From assembly GCF_025998815.1 (NCBI RefSeq), contig NZ_AP026678.1, positions 744,001 through 808,000 of the forward strand: a stretch of DNA of 64,000 nt, given 5' to 3'. The DNA is from Ignavibacterium sp. Lineage in GTDB: Bacteria > Bacteroidota > Ignavibacteria > Ignavibacteriales > Ignavibacteriaceae. A program made the position numbers and the translations under genes. The notes under the pieces were generated by a model. It ran no database searches. It was not told the origin of the DNA and worked only from the letters and a program-made list of their open reading frames with translations. Of this stretch, positions 52,802 to 60,915 are shown in pieces. How positions within the stretch are numbered: position 1 is the stretch's first letter; every line of letters starts with the position of its first letter.

Positions 52802-54631
52802 TCATAAATATGCAATATATTCCTTCTCATTCAGATAAAACTCATCAACTTTAACTGCTCCTCTTAAAGAGTTTGTGAGAATTATTTCGTCTGCAGTTAG
52901 TAAATCATCTAATGAAATTCTTTTTTCTTTTGTTTCGGGATGAGTCCTTATGAAATACTTTCTGTAAATGCCTGACAAAATTCCACATTGCACAGTTGGA
53001 GTTGTAATTACATTACCCTTCCTGATAAAAATATTTGTGATTGAACCTTCCGAAACATTTTCATTTTCGTTCAGATAAATTACATCAAAGAAACCCTTTG
53101 CTTTAAAATGATTATATTCTTCATCATATAGTTTTCTGTTTGTCGTTTTGAAATACTGAAACTTATTTAAGCTGTTAATTTTATTTTTTGAAAGAATGAT
53201 CTTTATAACTGATTTTTTCTGAGTGAATTCCTGAATTTGTAATTCGACTTTCCCTGTTTTATTTAAAATTATTTTTAACCGATAAACCTTATTTGCGTCA
53301 AGTGTCTTGAGTTCATTATTTATTTTCTTAACAATTTTCTTTTCATCATAATTGAATAGAAAATAATCTGCTGCCTGTTTCATTCTTTGAAGATGGTCAG
53401 TTAGAAAAGTTACTTCGCCATTTTCAACTCTTGCAGTTTCAAAAATCTCAAAGTAAGGTTCTGGCTTAATGAGAAAATTACTTTTGAGCAACACTTCATT
53501 ATACTCTTTTTCAGGTTTGCTGTCCCAAACTACACCGCTTCCAAGGCCAATTGTACCTTTTTTCATTTCACGGTCAAACTGAATTGTTCTGATTGCTACA
53601 TTGAAAACGAGATTTTTCCCAAGCATCAAACCGATTGCTCCTGTATAGATTCCTCTTTCTTCCTTTTCAAGCTCTCTGATTATTTCCATCGTTCTTATTT
53701 TTGGTGCTCCTGTAACAGAGCCACAAGGAAAAATATTTTTAATTATATCCGAAAACTTTACAGACTTCCTCAGCTTGCCTTTAACTGTACTTATCATCTG
53801 ATACAATGATTCATATTTCTCAATTTCAAATAATTTTGTTGTTTGAACAGAACCGAATTCACAAATTCTTCCTAAATCATTTCTCAACAAATCAACAATC
53901 ATAACATTCTCTGCCTGATTTTTAATGCTGTTTTCAAGCTCGTGTTTTTTCATCTGATCATCCTGATAGCTTACTCCTCGAGTAATCGTTCCTTTCATCG
54001 GTTTGGTAATAATATTTCTCAGATTTGTTTCGAAAAACAATTCAGGTGAGATTGAAATTATTATTTCATCAACAAGATTAATGATAGCAATATATTTTGC
54101 CGACTGATTGAAAATCAGATTTGAAAAGAACGAAGCAATGTCTCCTTCAAAATTGAACTTACCCTTTACTGTATAATTGATTTGATAAGTATCACCGTCA
54201 GCAATGTACTTTTTAATTTTTCTTATTGAATTGATGTACTCAGTTTTAGATGTATTGAGATGAAAATCAGAAACTATAAAATTTAGTTCAGCAGATAACT
54301 TTATGGATTCGGAATTTATCTCTTTAACATTTTTATCATTAAAAAATACTAAATGAGCGAGTGGTTTATCTTCTCTTAGAAATTTGTGTAACCTTTGTTC
54401 AAATAAATAACCTAACTCATAGTTGAGAGTTGCATAACCAAATAAATTTTTCGCAATCTTTTTATCTGCTTTTGATAGCATTGGTTCAAAATCATTCAGT
54501 CCATAAATAGTCAGAATCTCTGATGGTTTATCAAATAAAAATGATTTTGCATTTGGATAAATCGGTGGAGTATAAAAAAATGCCGAATAAGGATTTGATA
54601 AAACTTTATTTACGATTTCTGAAATTTTCAT
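52802..54631 (-). CDS. PabB-PabC fusion: aminodeoxychorismate synthase component I with aminotransferase class IV (ADC lyase) domain
   Basis: Folate-pathway enzyme making p-aminobenzoate. Residues about 90-360 are the chorismate-binding domain (KPMKGTITRG; FPCGSVTGAPKIRTMEII; EERGIYTGAIGLM). About 375-609 form a class IV PLP fold with NENVSEGSITNIFI and TPTVQCGILSGIYRK, the ADC lyase-like half. The 609 residues match known PabB/PabC fusions. The glutaminase partner PabA is not adjacent, so ammonia or a distant PabA must supply nitrogen. It is divergent from the MFS transporter at 54797; 165 bp lie between them. Confidence 0.9.
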   Translation of the reverse strand: MKISEIVNKVLSNPYSAFFYTPPIYPNAKSFLFDKPSEILTIYGLNDFEPMLSKADKKIAKNLFGYATLNYELGYLFEQRLHKFLREDKPLAHLVFFNDKNVKEINSESIKLSAELNFIVSDFHLNTSKTEYINSIRKIKKYIADGDTYQINYTVKGKFNFEGDIASFFSNLIFNQSAKYIAIINLVDEIIISISPELFFETNLRNIITKPMKGTITRGVSYQDDQMKKHELENSIKNQAENVMIVDLLRNDLGRICEFGSVQTTKLFEIEKYESLYQMISTVKGKLRKSVKFSDIIKNIFPCGSVTGAPKIRTMEIIRELEKEERGIYTGAIGLMLGKNLVFNVAIRTIQFDREMKKGTIGLGSGVVWDSKPEKEYNEVLLKSNFLIKPEPYFEIFETARVENGEVTFLTDHLQRMKQAADYFLFNYDEKKIVKKINNELKTLDANKVYRLKIILNKTGKVELQIQEFTQKKSVIKIILSKNKINSLNKFQYFKTTNRKLYDEEYNHFKAKGFFDVIYLNENENVSEGSITNIFIRKGNVITTPTVQCGILSGIYRKYFIRTHPETKEKRISLDDLLTADEIILTNSLRGAVKVDEFYLNEKEYIAYL

Positions 54632-54703
54632 TTAACTTTCTTAGTGTATCTTTGTGCGCTTAGTAACTAAGTGGTAAAATCCCTCTGTATTACCGGCACT
54701 AAG

Positions 54704-54748
54704 GCAACATAGTAAAAGATTGAACAACAATTACGCTAATTATGTTGC
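54704..54748. promoter_or_regulatory. Inverted repeat in the leader of the MFS transporter
   Basis: GCAACATA (54704-54711) and TATGTTGC (54741-54748) are perfect 8-bp inverted arms 29 bp apart, ending 48 bp before the transporter start codon. A possible operator or weak hairpin. The rest of the 54632-54796 gap shows nothing else recognisable. Confidence 0.25.
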
Positions 54749-54796
54749 ATTACTTATTTTTCGATGTCGCTAATTTAACAATACTAAGGATTATTT

Positions 54797-56305
54797 ATGG
54801 GCAAACCTCGTCTTTCTTTCTGGCAAATCTGGAATATGAGTTTCGGATTTCTCGGTATTCAATTCGGTTTCGCACTTCAAAACGCAAATGTTAGCAGGAT
54901 ATTTGAAACACTTGGTGCAAGCATTGATTCAATTCCTATACTCTGGATTGCTGCACCTGTTACCGGATTGATTGTTCAACCAATTATCGGACATATGAGT
55001 GATAAAACCTGGAACCGACTTGGCAGAAGACGACCCTATTTTTTAATTGGTGCAATACTCGCATCACTTGCACTTGTTATAATGCCTAACTCTCCGGCTC
55101 TTTGGTTTGCTGCTGGAATGTTATGGATTATGGATGCGTCAATAAATATTTCAATGGAACCATTCAGAGCTTTTGTTGGAGATATGCTTCCATCCGAGCA
55201 AAGAACAATTGGATTTTCGATGCAAAGTTTTTTCATCGGAACAGGAGCAATCATTGCATCTGCATTACCTTATATGATGACAAACTGGTTTGGAATTTCT
55301 AACACTGCACCGGAAGGTGAAATTCCCGCTTCAGTTAAATTTTCTTTTTATATCGGTGCAGCCGTTTTCTTTCTCGCAGTATTATGGACAGTAATCAGCA
55401 CAAAAGAATATTCACCGGAGGAATTAAAAAGATTTTCTGAGGAAGATAAAACAGAAAAACACAAGGATGCTTCATCCAGAGTTGATGAAAGAATTCCGCA
55501 GAACAAATTCATTAAACTCGGATTTATTTGGTCAATCGTCGGAATAATTGGTTCTGCAATTCTTCATTTTATTTTGCGTGAAAATGATTATGGATTGTAT
55601 GTGTTGTTCGTTGGTTCAATAATTTTTGGTATTCTACAGATTATAGCTGGAATGCTGACGAGTAGAGGCAAAACAGATGGCGGTTTTGTTGTTGTTCTCA
55701 ATGACTTGTACAAAATGCCAAAGACTATGCGTCAGCTCGCGGTTGTTCAGTTCTTTAGTTGGTTTGCTCTGTTCGCAATGTGGATTTACACCACTCCTGC
55801 AGTAACGCATCATATTTACGGTGCAACAGATCCAACTTCAGAGTTATACAATGAAGGTGCTGATTGGGTTGGAGTTCTAATGTCAGTTTATAATGGTTTT
55901 GCAGCTGTGATGGCTTTTGTATTGGTTTGGCTTGCAAAGAAAACCAATCGTAAAACAGTTCATATGATAAGTTTAATTGTAGGTGGAATTGCTTTTGCAT
56001 CTTTTTATGTAATTAAAAATCCTCAACTGCTTCTGATATCTGAACTGGGAATTGGACTTGCGTGGGCTTCAATTCTTGCAATGCCTTATGCTATTCTTGC
56101 CGGCTCTTTACCTCCCGAAAAGATGGGAGTTTATATGGGCATTTTTAATTTCTTTATCGTGATTCCACAAATAACCGCAGCAGCTATTCTTGGATTTTTT
56201 GTAAGAGAAATTTTCTCCGGCGAAGCAATTTATGCTTTATTACTCGGTGGAATATCAATGACTATTGCCGGATTGATGGTAATGTTTGTTGATGATGTTG
56301 ATTGA
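54797..56305 (+). CDS. MFS sugar transporter, SLC45/GPH-like (first copy)
   Basis: A 502-residue inner-membrane transporter with about 12 TM helices. The loop 2-3 motif is SDKTWNRLGRRRPYFLIGA (about 74-92), with the GRRRP signature shared by SLC45/sucrose-type carriers. An EPFRAFVGDMLP segment follows TM4, and a charged central loop (about 210-245) is present. Such carriers in Bacteroidota often import maltose or maltodextrins with a proton. A ribosome site AAGGAT precedes the ATG. It has a paralog at 59438-60901 next to an alpha-amylase gene. Specificity is inferred from that neighbourhood only. Confidence 0.85.
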   Translation: MGKPRLSFWQIWNMSFGFLGIQFGFALQNANVSRIFETLGASIDSIPILWIAAPVTGLIVQPIIGHMSDKTWNRLGRRRPYFLIGAILASLALVIMPNSPALWFAAGMLWIMDASINISMEPFRAFVGDMLPSEQRTIGFSMQSFFIGTGAIIASALPYMMTNWFGISNTAPEGEIPASVKFSFYIGAAVFFLAVLWTVISTKEYSPEELKRFSEEDKTEKHKDASSRVDERIPQNKFIKLGFIWSIVGIIGSAILHFILRENDYGLYVLFVGSIIFGILQIIAGMLTSRGKTDGGFVVVLNDLYKMPKTMRQLAVVQFFSWFALFAMWIYTTPAVTHHIYGATDPTSELYNEGADWVGVLMSVYNGFAAVMAFVLVWLAKKTNRKTVHMISLIVGGIAFASFYVIKNPQLLLISELGIGLAWASILAMPYAILAGSLPPEKMGVYMGIFNFFIVIPQITAAAILGFFVREIFSGEAIYALLLGGISMTIAGLMVMFVDDVD

Positions 56306-56467
56306 GCTTGAATGCTCAAATTATGTTAATTAGCTTTTTCTCATTAGTTATAACTTAATTTCATATTCTGTTTAAGATTAAACTTTGGAAAATTATTTCC
56401 TGAATTTTAGGGATTGTATGGAACTAATTTTTTTGGTATATGGTTGTTGAAAATAAAAGGAGTCATT

Positions 56468-56782
56468 ATGAAAAGGTTCATTTTATCTTTAGCAGTTTTA
56501 ACAGTTTTGAGTTTCAGTTTTGCTTTCTCCACTTCGAACGATGATAAGAAATCTGATTCCAAAGCAAAATGTCCATATCTTCAGCAGCAGGCACAATCAG
56601 AATGTCCTTATTCCGGAAAATCATCTGAGGATAAGTTACAAAGTGAAGCTGGTAAGCAGTGTCCATTTCTGAACGGAGAAATTAAATCAGATAAAAACTC
56701 CTGCCCTTATCTTGAAGGAATGAAATCAGATAATTCTGATAGTAAGTCAATCAAACAAGTCTGGCAAGAAATCAAATCGTAA
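56468..56782 (+). CDS. Small exported protein with four Cys-Pro-aromatic motifs
   Basis: The start at ATG 56468 has AGGAG 8 nt upstream. An in-frame ATG at 56414 would put 18 residues before the signal peptide and is rejected. The 104-residue product has a signal peptide (KRFILSLAVLTVLSFSFAF) and then a hydrophilic Ser/Asp/Lys-rich chain with four evenly scattered motifs: CPYL (Cys35), CPYS (Cys46), CPFL (Cys65) and CPYL (Cys79). There are no other cysteines. Cys-Pro pairs resemble heme-regulatory motifs, and metal or heme binding in the periplasm is a possibility. No family is recognised. The flanking gene to the right is a repeat array, so it is probably monocistronic. Confidence 0.75.
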   Translation: MKRFILSLAVLTVLSFSFAFSTSNDDKKSDSKAKCPYLQQQAQSECPYSGKSSEDKLQSEAGKQCPFLNGEIKSDKNSCPYLEGMKSDNSDSKSIKQVWQEIKS

Positions 56783-56803
56783 ATTAAAACATCATAAATT
56801 TTG

Positions 56804-57041
56804 CGGAACGGTCGGGAAACCGTTCCCTACATTTTTATTATTAATTTTATTTTCCTTTGTAGGGAATGGACTCCTGTCCATTCCGTTTTTTCTATGGCTT
56901 TTGAATCCGTAACGGTCGGGAGACCGTTCCCTACAATTTTATTATTAATTTTTATTTTCATTTGTAGAGAATGGACTCCTGTCCATTCCGTTTATTTTTT
57001 ATTACTTCTGAATCCGGAATGACCGGGAGACCGTTACCAAC
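56804..57041. repeat. REP array upstream of the RAYT gene (five copies)
   Basis: 27-bp hairpin units with a GTAG head and the stem GGAAYGG...CCRTTCC lie at 56804-56830 (minus), 56859-56885 (plus), 56908-56934 (minus), 56964-56990 (plus) and 57015-57041 (minus, degenerate). Alternating orientation forms BIME-like pairs with a ~105-bp period and an AT-rich 28-30-bp spacer. The gap to the RAYT start (57042-57126) is AT-rich with no further element. Confidence 0.9.
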
Positions 57042-57126
57042 AATTATTTATTTTTGTAAGTTGATTGTTCGGACTATTTAAGTAAATAGTAAAACATACT
57101 TATAATATATTTAATGATTTCTTACA

Positions 57127-57621
57127 GTGAATAAATTACCACACAGAAAAAGAACTCGCCTAAAAGAATATGATTACTCTCAATACGGGTATTATTTTGT
57201 AACTCTTTGTATTAAAGATAGAAGAGAATTTTTCTCAAATATAATTGATTACAAAGTGGTCTTAACAGAATATGGAAAAATCTTAAATGAAATCCTAAAA
57301 AACCTTAATCGTTTTTATCCTGTAGAAGTGGATTATTTTGTAATAATGCCTGATCATATTCATTTAATCCTCGTACTTGATAACGAGTTAAGTAGTATTA
57401 AAAATTATTCCTTATCTGACATAATTGGTAAATTCAAGTCATTCACAACTAAAAAAATCAGAGAGAAGCTAAAACCTCCAAACGAATTTCACTGGCAAAC
57501 ATCATTTTTTGACAGAATAATTAGAAATGAGAAAGAATTTTACGAAATCAGAAAGTATATTCAAGAGAATCCAATTAAATGGGAAATAGAAAAAGGAAAT
57601 CCAGAAAATTTATTGATGTAA
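57127..57621 (+). CDS. REP-associated tyrosine transposase (TnpA_REP, IS200/IS605-like)
   Basis: The 164-residue Y1 HUH transposase domain has the motif HIH at 77-79 (IMPDHIHLILVL), the catalytic Tyr144 in RKYIQENPIKW, and the RAYT-type segment WQTSFFDRIIRNEKEF (123-138). The GTG start at 57127 gives MNKLPHRKRTRLKEYDY, the expected N-terminus of RAYTs. The core is intact. Known relatives cleave and join single-stranded REP DNA; here the flanking hairpins carry the matching GTAG head. Domesticated and not an autonomous IS as far as can be seen. Confidence 0.93.
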   Translation: MNKLPHRKRTRLKEYDYSQYGYYFVTLCIKDRREFFSNIIDYKVVLTEYGKILNEILKNLNRFYPVEVDYFVIMPDHIHLILVLDNELSSIKNYSLSDIIGKFKSFTTKKIREKLKPPNEFHWQTSFFDRIIRNEKEFYEIRKYIQENPIKWEIEKGNPENLLM

Positions 57622-57627
57622 GGGATC

Positions 57628-57759
57628 CGGAACGGTCGGGAGACCGTTCCCTACATTTTTATTATTAAATTTTATTTTCCTTTGCAGGGAATGGACTCCT
57701 GTTCATTCCATTTTTTTTACGGTTTTTGAATCCGGAACGACCGGGAGACCGTCTCCTTA
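57628..57759. repeat. REP array downstream of the RAYT gene (three copies)
   Basis: Units at 57628-57654 (minus), 57684-57710 (plus; head changed to GCAG) and 57733-57759 (minus, degenerate tail). The first begins 7 bp after the RAYT stop. The unit period is ~105 bp, as in the left array. The downstream gene ends 3 bp after the last unit. Confidence 0.88.
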
Positions 57760-57761
57760 GA

Positions 57762-58604
57762 TTAAATTCTCAATAATATTATTGAAATTATTCCGGCGAT
57801 TAATGCTGCGATTCCATAATTGTTAATTTTTTCCTTCCAGATTATATACGCCATAATTGCAGTAAACACTATTACACCGATATTCTGAATTGGGAAAACT
57901 ACAATGGCTTCCAATTCACTCAATGCTGCCAGAACAAAATGTATCGCTAAAACATTCGGAAGTCCAAGCAGCAAACCTAATTTAAATGTATGCGACTCAA
58001 ATTTAATTTTCTTATAAAGAATATATCCTAAAGTATAAACAAAAGCTGAAAAGAAAATTGTAAAGACAAAAGTTCCTTTTTCTTCTGATGGAAAATTTCT
58101 TTCAAATATTTTCATTGAGAAATCAACTAAGCCGATTCCAAATAACAATAAAATCAGAATTAAATAACTTCCCTTTGAATGTGGTTTGCCATCATGATTT
58201 TTAAGTGACAGATAAAACAAATAGAGAGTCACCAAAGCCATCGCAAATCCAAATATCATTTTAATGTTTGGTGATTCGCCATAAAGAATTATTGAAAATA
58301 AAACCGGAATAAGTACTGATAATCTGGCGCTTACTGTTGCTAATGCTGTTCCGGCCAGACCAACAGCTTTTGAATAGATAAAGAATGTAGCTGCAAATAA
58401 GTATCCGAGAAACATTGCAAATAAAAACGCTTGTAATGAAATTGTTAATGAACCTTTATAAAAAACAAAAACAAGAGAAAGAACAGAGGCAGTCAGATAA
58501 TTTGCATTTATCAGAATAGCCGTGTTTGATTTTTTAACATTTCCCTGTTTAAGAATCAATGCAAGACTGCTTGAACAGATTATAGCAAGAAGAAGATAAA
58601 TCAT
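57762..58604 (-). CDS. EamA/DMT-superfamily transporter
   Basis: The 280 residues are strongly hydrophobic with about ten TM helices in two five-helix halves, typical of EamA drug/metabolite transporters. The N-terminal half starts MIYLLLAIICSSSLALILKQ; the C-terminal half includes IVVFPIQNIGVIVFTAIMAY. Substrate unknown. It overlaps the upstream NAD(P)-binding gene by 4 bp, and its 3' end abuts the REP array. Confidence 0.82.
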   Translation of the reverse strand: MIYLLLAIICSSSLALILKQGNVKKSNTAILINANYLTASVLSLVFVFYKGSLTISLQAFLFAMFLGYLFAATFFIYSKAVGLAGTALATVSARLSVLIPVLFSIILYGESPNIKMIFGFAMALVTLYLFYLSLKNHDGKPHSKGSYLILILLLFGIGLVDFSMKIFERNFPSEEKGTFVFTIFFSAFVYTLGYILYKKIKFESHTFKLGLLLGLPNVLAIHFVLAALSELEAIVVFPIQNIGVIVFTAIMAYIIWKEKINNYGIAALIAGIISIILLRI

Positions 58605-59410
58605 AATGAGTCCAACGGGTTAGAATATTTGAATTGATAATTTAATAGTGAATTAATTTTCTTTGATTTAACAATCTTATACGGCTCTTTTCCATCTTTG
58701 AATTCAGGTATTGGAAGTGAAAGTTTTTCTGCAGATAATGAATAAAATTCTCTTCTTGTAGGATGATATTCACAGACGCCATTTGTCACTTCATTCCAAA
58801 TCTCTTTTTCCAAAACACTTTTGATTATTCCAATACAATCATCAAGATGAATCAAATTTAATGGTGTATCTGCATATTCAATTACAGTTCTGGTTAAAGC
58901 GAACTTAGCGGGATTTCTGTCTGAACCAATCAAACCGCCAAAACGAATGATAGTTGTATCAAAAATTTCATTCTTCTTTAAATAGTTTTCTACAATAACT
59001 AACGCTTCACCAGATAGTGTATCAGGTAGAGTTTTACTGTCTTCGTCAACTTCGTTATTCTTGTTTCCATAGACTGAAGTTGAACTGATGAAAATAACTT
59101 TTCTGCAATGTGAATTTTTTAAGTGCTTAACAACAGATTCTATCTGAAGAAAATGATATTCAATTAGGTCGTCTCTTCGTAAAGGAGGAATATTTATTAT
59201 CAGAATATCACAATCAAAAAATTTTTCTACATTTTCGCCAATTAATTGCGGGTTGAGTAAAATTTTATACGGCTCGATTGATTTGCTATGTAGCAAAGAT
59301 AATTTCAAATCAGAGGTTGTTGAACCTTTAACAATATAATCATCACTAATGAGTGATTCTGCTAAAGGTAAACCAAGCCAACCACAACCAAGAATACTAA
59401 TCGTTCTCAT
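58601..59410 (-). CDS. NAD(P)-binding epimerase/reductase-like protein (YeeZ-like SDR)
   Basis: A 269-residue Rossmann protein: the dinucleotide motif GCGWLG at 8-13 directly at the N-terminus, the strand KVIFISSTSVYG (about 103-114) with the SDR Tyr in STSVYG, and TTIIRFGGLIG. Related to extended SDRs such as YeeZ. The reaction is not predictable. It is coupled to the EamA gene by a 4-bp overlap and lies 27 bp after the second MFS gene, so it belongs to the same minus-strand unit as the transporter and amylase. Confidence 0.8.
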   Translation of the reverse strand: MRTISILGCGWLGLPLAESLISDDYIVKGSTTSDLKLSLLHSKSIEPYKILLNPQLIGENVEKFFDCDILIINIPPLRRDDLIEYHFLQIESVVKHLKNSHCRKVIFISSTSVYGNKNNEVDEDSKTLPDTLSGEALVIVENYLKKNEIFDTTIIRFGGLIGSDRNPAKFALTRTVIEYADTPLNLIHLDDCIGIIKSVLEKEIWNEVTNGVCEYHPTRREFYSLSAEKLSLPIPEFKDGKEPYKIVKSKKINSLLNYQFKYSNPLDSL

Positions 59411-59437
59411 ATTATTAAAATGTAATTAAAATTACTT

Positions 59438-60901
59438 TTAATCAGTATGCACTTTCTCTTCTTTAACCAACATCCAAAGGATTGCAGAAATTGAAAGAGT
59501 TACTGCACTTATAATGAATATTAAACTTTTATCTTGTGCAGCACTTATCGCCTGACCAATTCCAAAACTTGCAACCAACTGTGGTAATACTACTGAAAGA
59601 TTAAATAATCCCATAAACAGACCCATTCTTGTCTGATCAATTTGTTGCGACATAATTGCAAAAGGCAAACTGATTGTTGATGCCCAACCGATTCCAAGCA
59701 AAGCCATAATGATGTAAATAACTAAAGGAGAAAAACCAAAGAAAAGCATTGCAGCATAAGCAATAGCCATCGATGCAATGCTCAGAAAGTGTGTTCGGAC
59801 TTTTCCAATCTTTCTTGCCATAGGTTCAAGTACCAGAACCGGAAGAACTGCAGCAACAGCATTGAAGATTAAAAATGAAATTGTAACAACTTTTCCCATT
59901 TGTATTGATACATCCTCAGGAATTACAGAATTAGCATCATAACCAAAGACTTTGTATTGAACATAAGCAAACATATAAACAAACATTGTCTGGATTCCAA
60001 CCCAGGTAAATGAATGTGCTGCAAGAACTTTTTTAAATCCAATCAAACCTTTTTCTGCAGCACTTTTTCCATCAGTTTTCTGAAATAAAACTTTTAAGAT
60101 GAAGATTATAGTAATAGCAAAACAAATTATCTCTGCATAGTAATTATCAAAGTGAATATTGAGCACTCGCATTACAATTGCATAAATAGAATAAATCAAA
60201 AATCCCCAAAGCGGTTCGATGTAACCAAGAATGGCTCCAAATGATGCTTTTGTTTCGTGTTTATCCTGTTGATTTGCACCTTTTGAAAGATATCTTGGTT
60301 CTTCAATAAAAAGAGTTGGAACAATTGAAAGAACAAGAACCAGAAATACTCCGAAATAAATTAAAACATAATTATTCCACACTGCGCCGATTACATAAGC
60401 AAGTACACCAAATGTTCCTGAAATTGTTTGCATCCAGGTGTATCCTTTGGTTCGTTCTACGCCTTCCGGAGTTACATCGGCGATGATTGAACGCGTCGGA
60501 TTAAAACTAATGTTGATTGCTAAATCGAGAGTTAAAGCAACTGCAATTGCAACTCCAAGTATTCCATCAATTCCGAGTGTTGATGAAATAACATCAATAT
60601 TAGGCAAAGCAAGAAGCATCATTGCAGCGAGAAATCCACCAATCAAAATGAAAGGTCTTCTTCTTCCATTAAGAAACCAAACATTGTCACTGATAATTCC
60701 GATTATTACTTGTCCAAGAATTCCTGCAATCGGTCCTGCTGCCCAAACCAATCCAACATCGTGAATATCAAGTTTGTATTTAGTACTAAGTATCCAGCTT
60801 AAAGCTGAAATCTGAATTGATAATGCAAAGCCCATTGCTGTTGCCGGTAAAGCAAGCAACGCATAAAATGCATTGGTTAATTTTTTTTGAATCTCAAGCA
60901 T
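59438..60901 (-). CDS. MFS sugar transporter, SLC45/GPH-like (second copy)
   Basis: A 487-residue transporter of about 12 TM helices with the loop motif NGRRRPFILIGG after SDNVWFL, a PTRSIIADVTP segment after TM4, and the C-terminal GIGWASTISLPFAIMSQQ. It is a distant paralog of the transporter at 54797. It sits 14 bp downstream of the GH13 amylase gene, so it probably imports the oligosaccharides that enzyme releases (maltose or maltodextrins). Gene order on the minus strand is amylase, transporter, SDR, EamA. Confidence 0.87.
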   Translation of the reverse strand: MLEIQKKLTNAFYALLALPATAMGFALSIQISALSWILSTKYKLDIHDVGLVWAAGPIAGILGQVIIGIISDNVWFLNGRRRPFILIGGFLAAMMLLALPNIDVISSTLGIDGILGVAIAVALTLDLAINISFNPTRSIIADVTPEGVERTKGYTWMQTISGTFGVLAYVIGAVWNNYVLIYFGVFLVLVLSIVPTLFIEEPRYLSKGANQQDKHETKASFGAILGYIEPLWGFLIYSIYAIVMRVLNIHFDNYYAEIICFAITIIFILKVLFQKTDGKSAAEKGLIGFKKVLAAHSFTWVGIQTMFVYMFAYVQYKVFGYDANSVIPEDVSIQMGKVVTISFLIFNAVAAVLPVLVLEPMARKIGKVRTHFLSIASMAIAYAAMLFFGFSPLVIYIIMALLGIGWASTISLPFAIMSQQIDQTRMGLFMGLFNLSVVLPQLVASFGIGQAISAAQDKSLIFIISAVTLSISAILWMLVKEEKVHTD

Positions 60902-60915
60902 AAAATTTCCTCAGC

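Larger units (their letters stand above)
56804..57759. mobile_element. RAYT/REP locus (REPtron-like element)
   Basis: A REP-associated tyrosine transposase gene is framed by five REP hairpins on the left and three on the right, in alternating orientation. This is the arrangement known for RAYT loci, in which the enzyme is thought to act on REP/BIME single-stranded DNA. No IS-type terminal inverted repeats are seen. Confidence 0.8.

Noticed and set aside
56302-56319. Hairpin TTGAGC/GCTCAA after the first MFS gene as terminator
   Set aside because: Only six base pairs, overlaps the stop codon and no T-run follows.
56414-56467. Upstream ATG for the Cys-Pro protein
   Set aside because: Places 18 residues before an evident signal peptide, while the ATG at 56468 has a good AGGAG site.
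56804-57041. Regularly spaced repeats that might be a CRISPR array
   Set aside because: Units alternate orientation, are hairpins with a GTAG head, and the spacers are alike AT-rich sequence instead of unique 30-40-bp spacers. A RAYT gene adjoins, so these are REPs.
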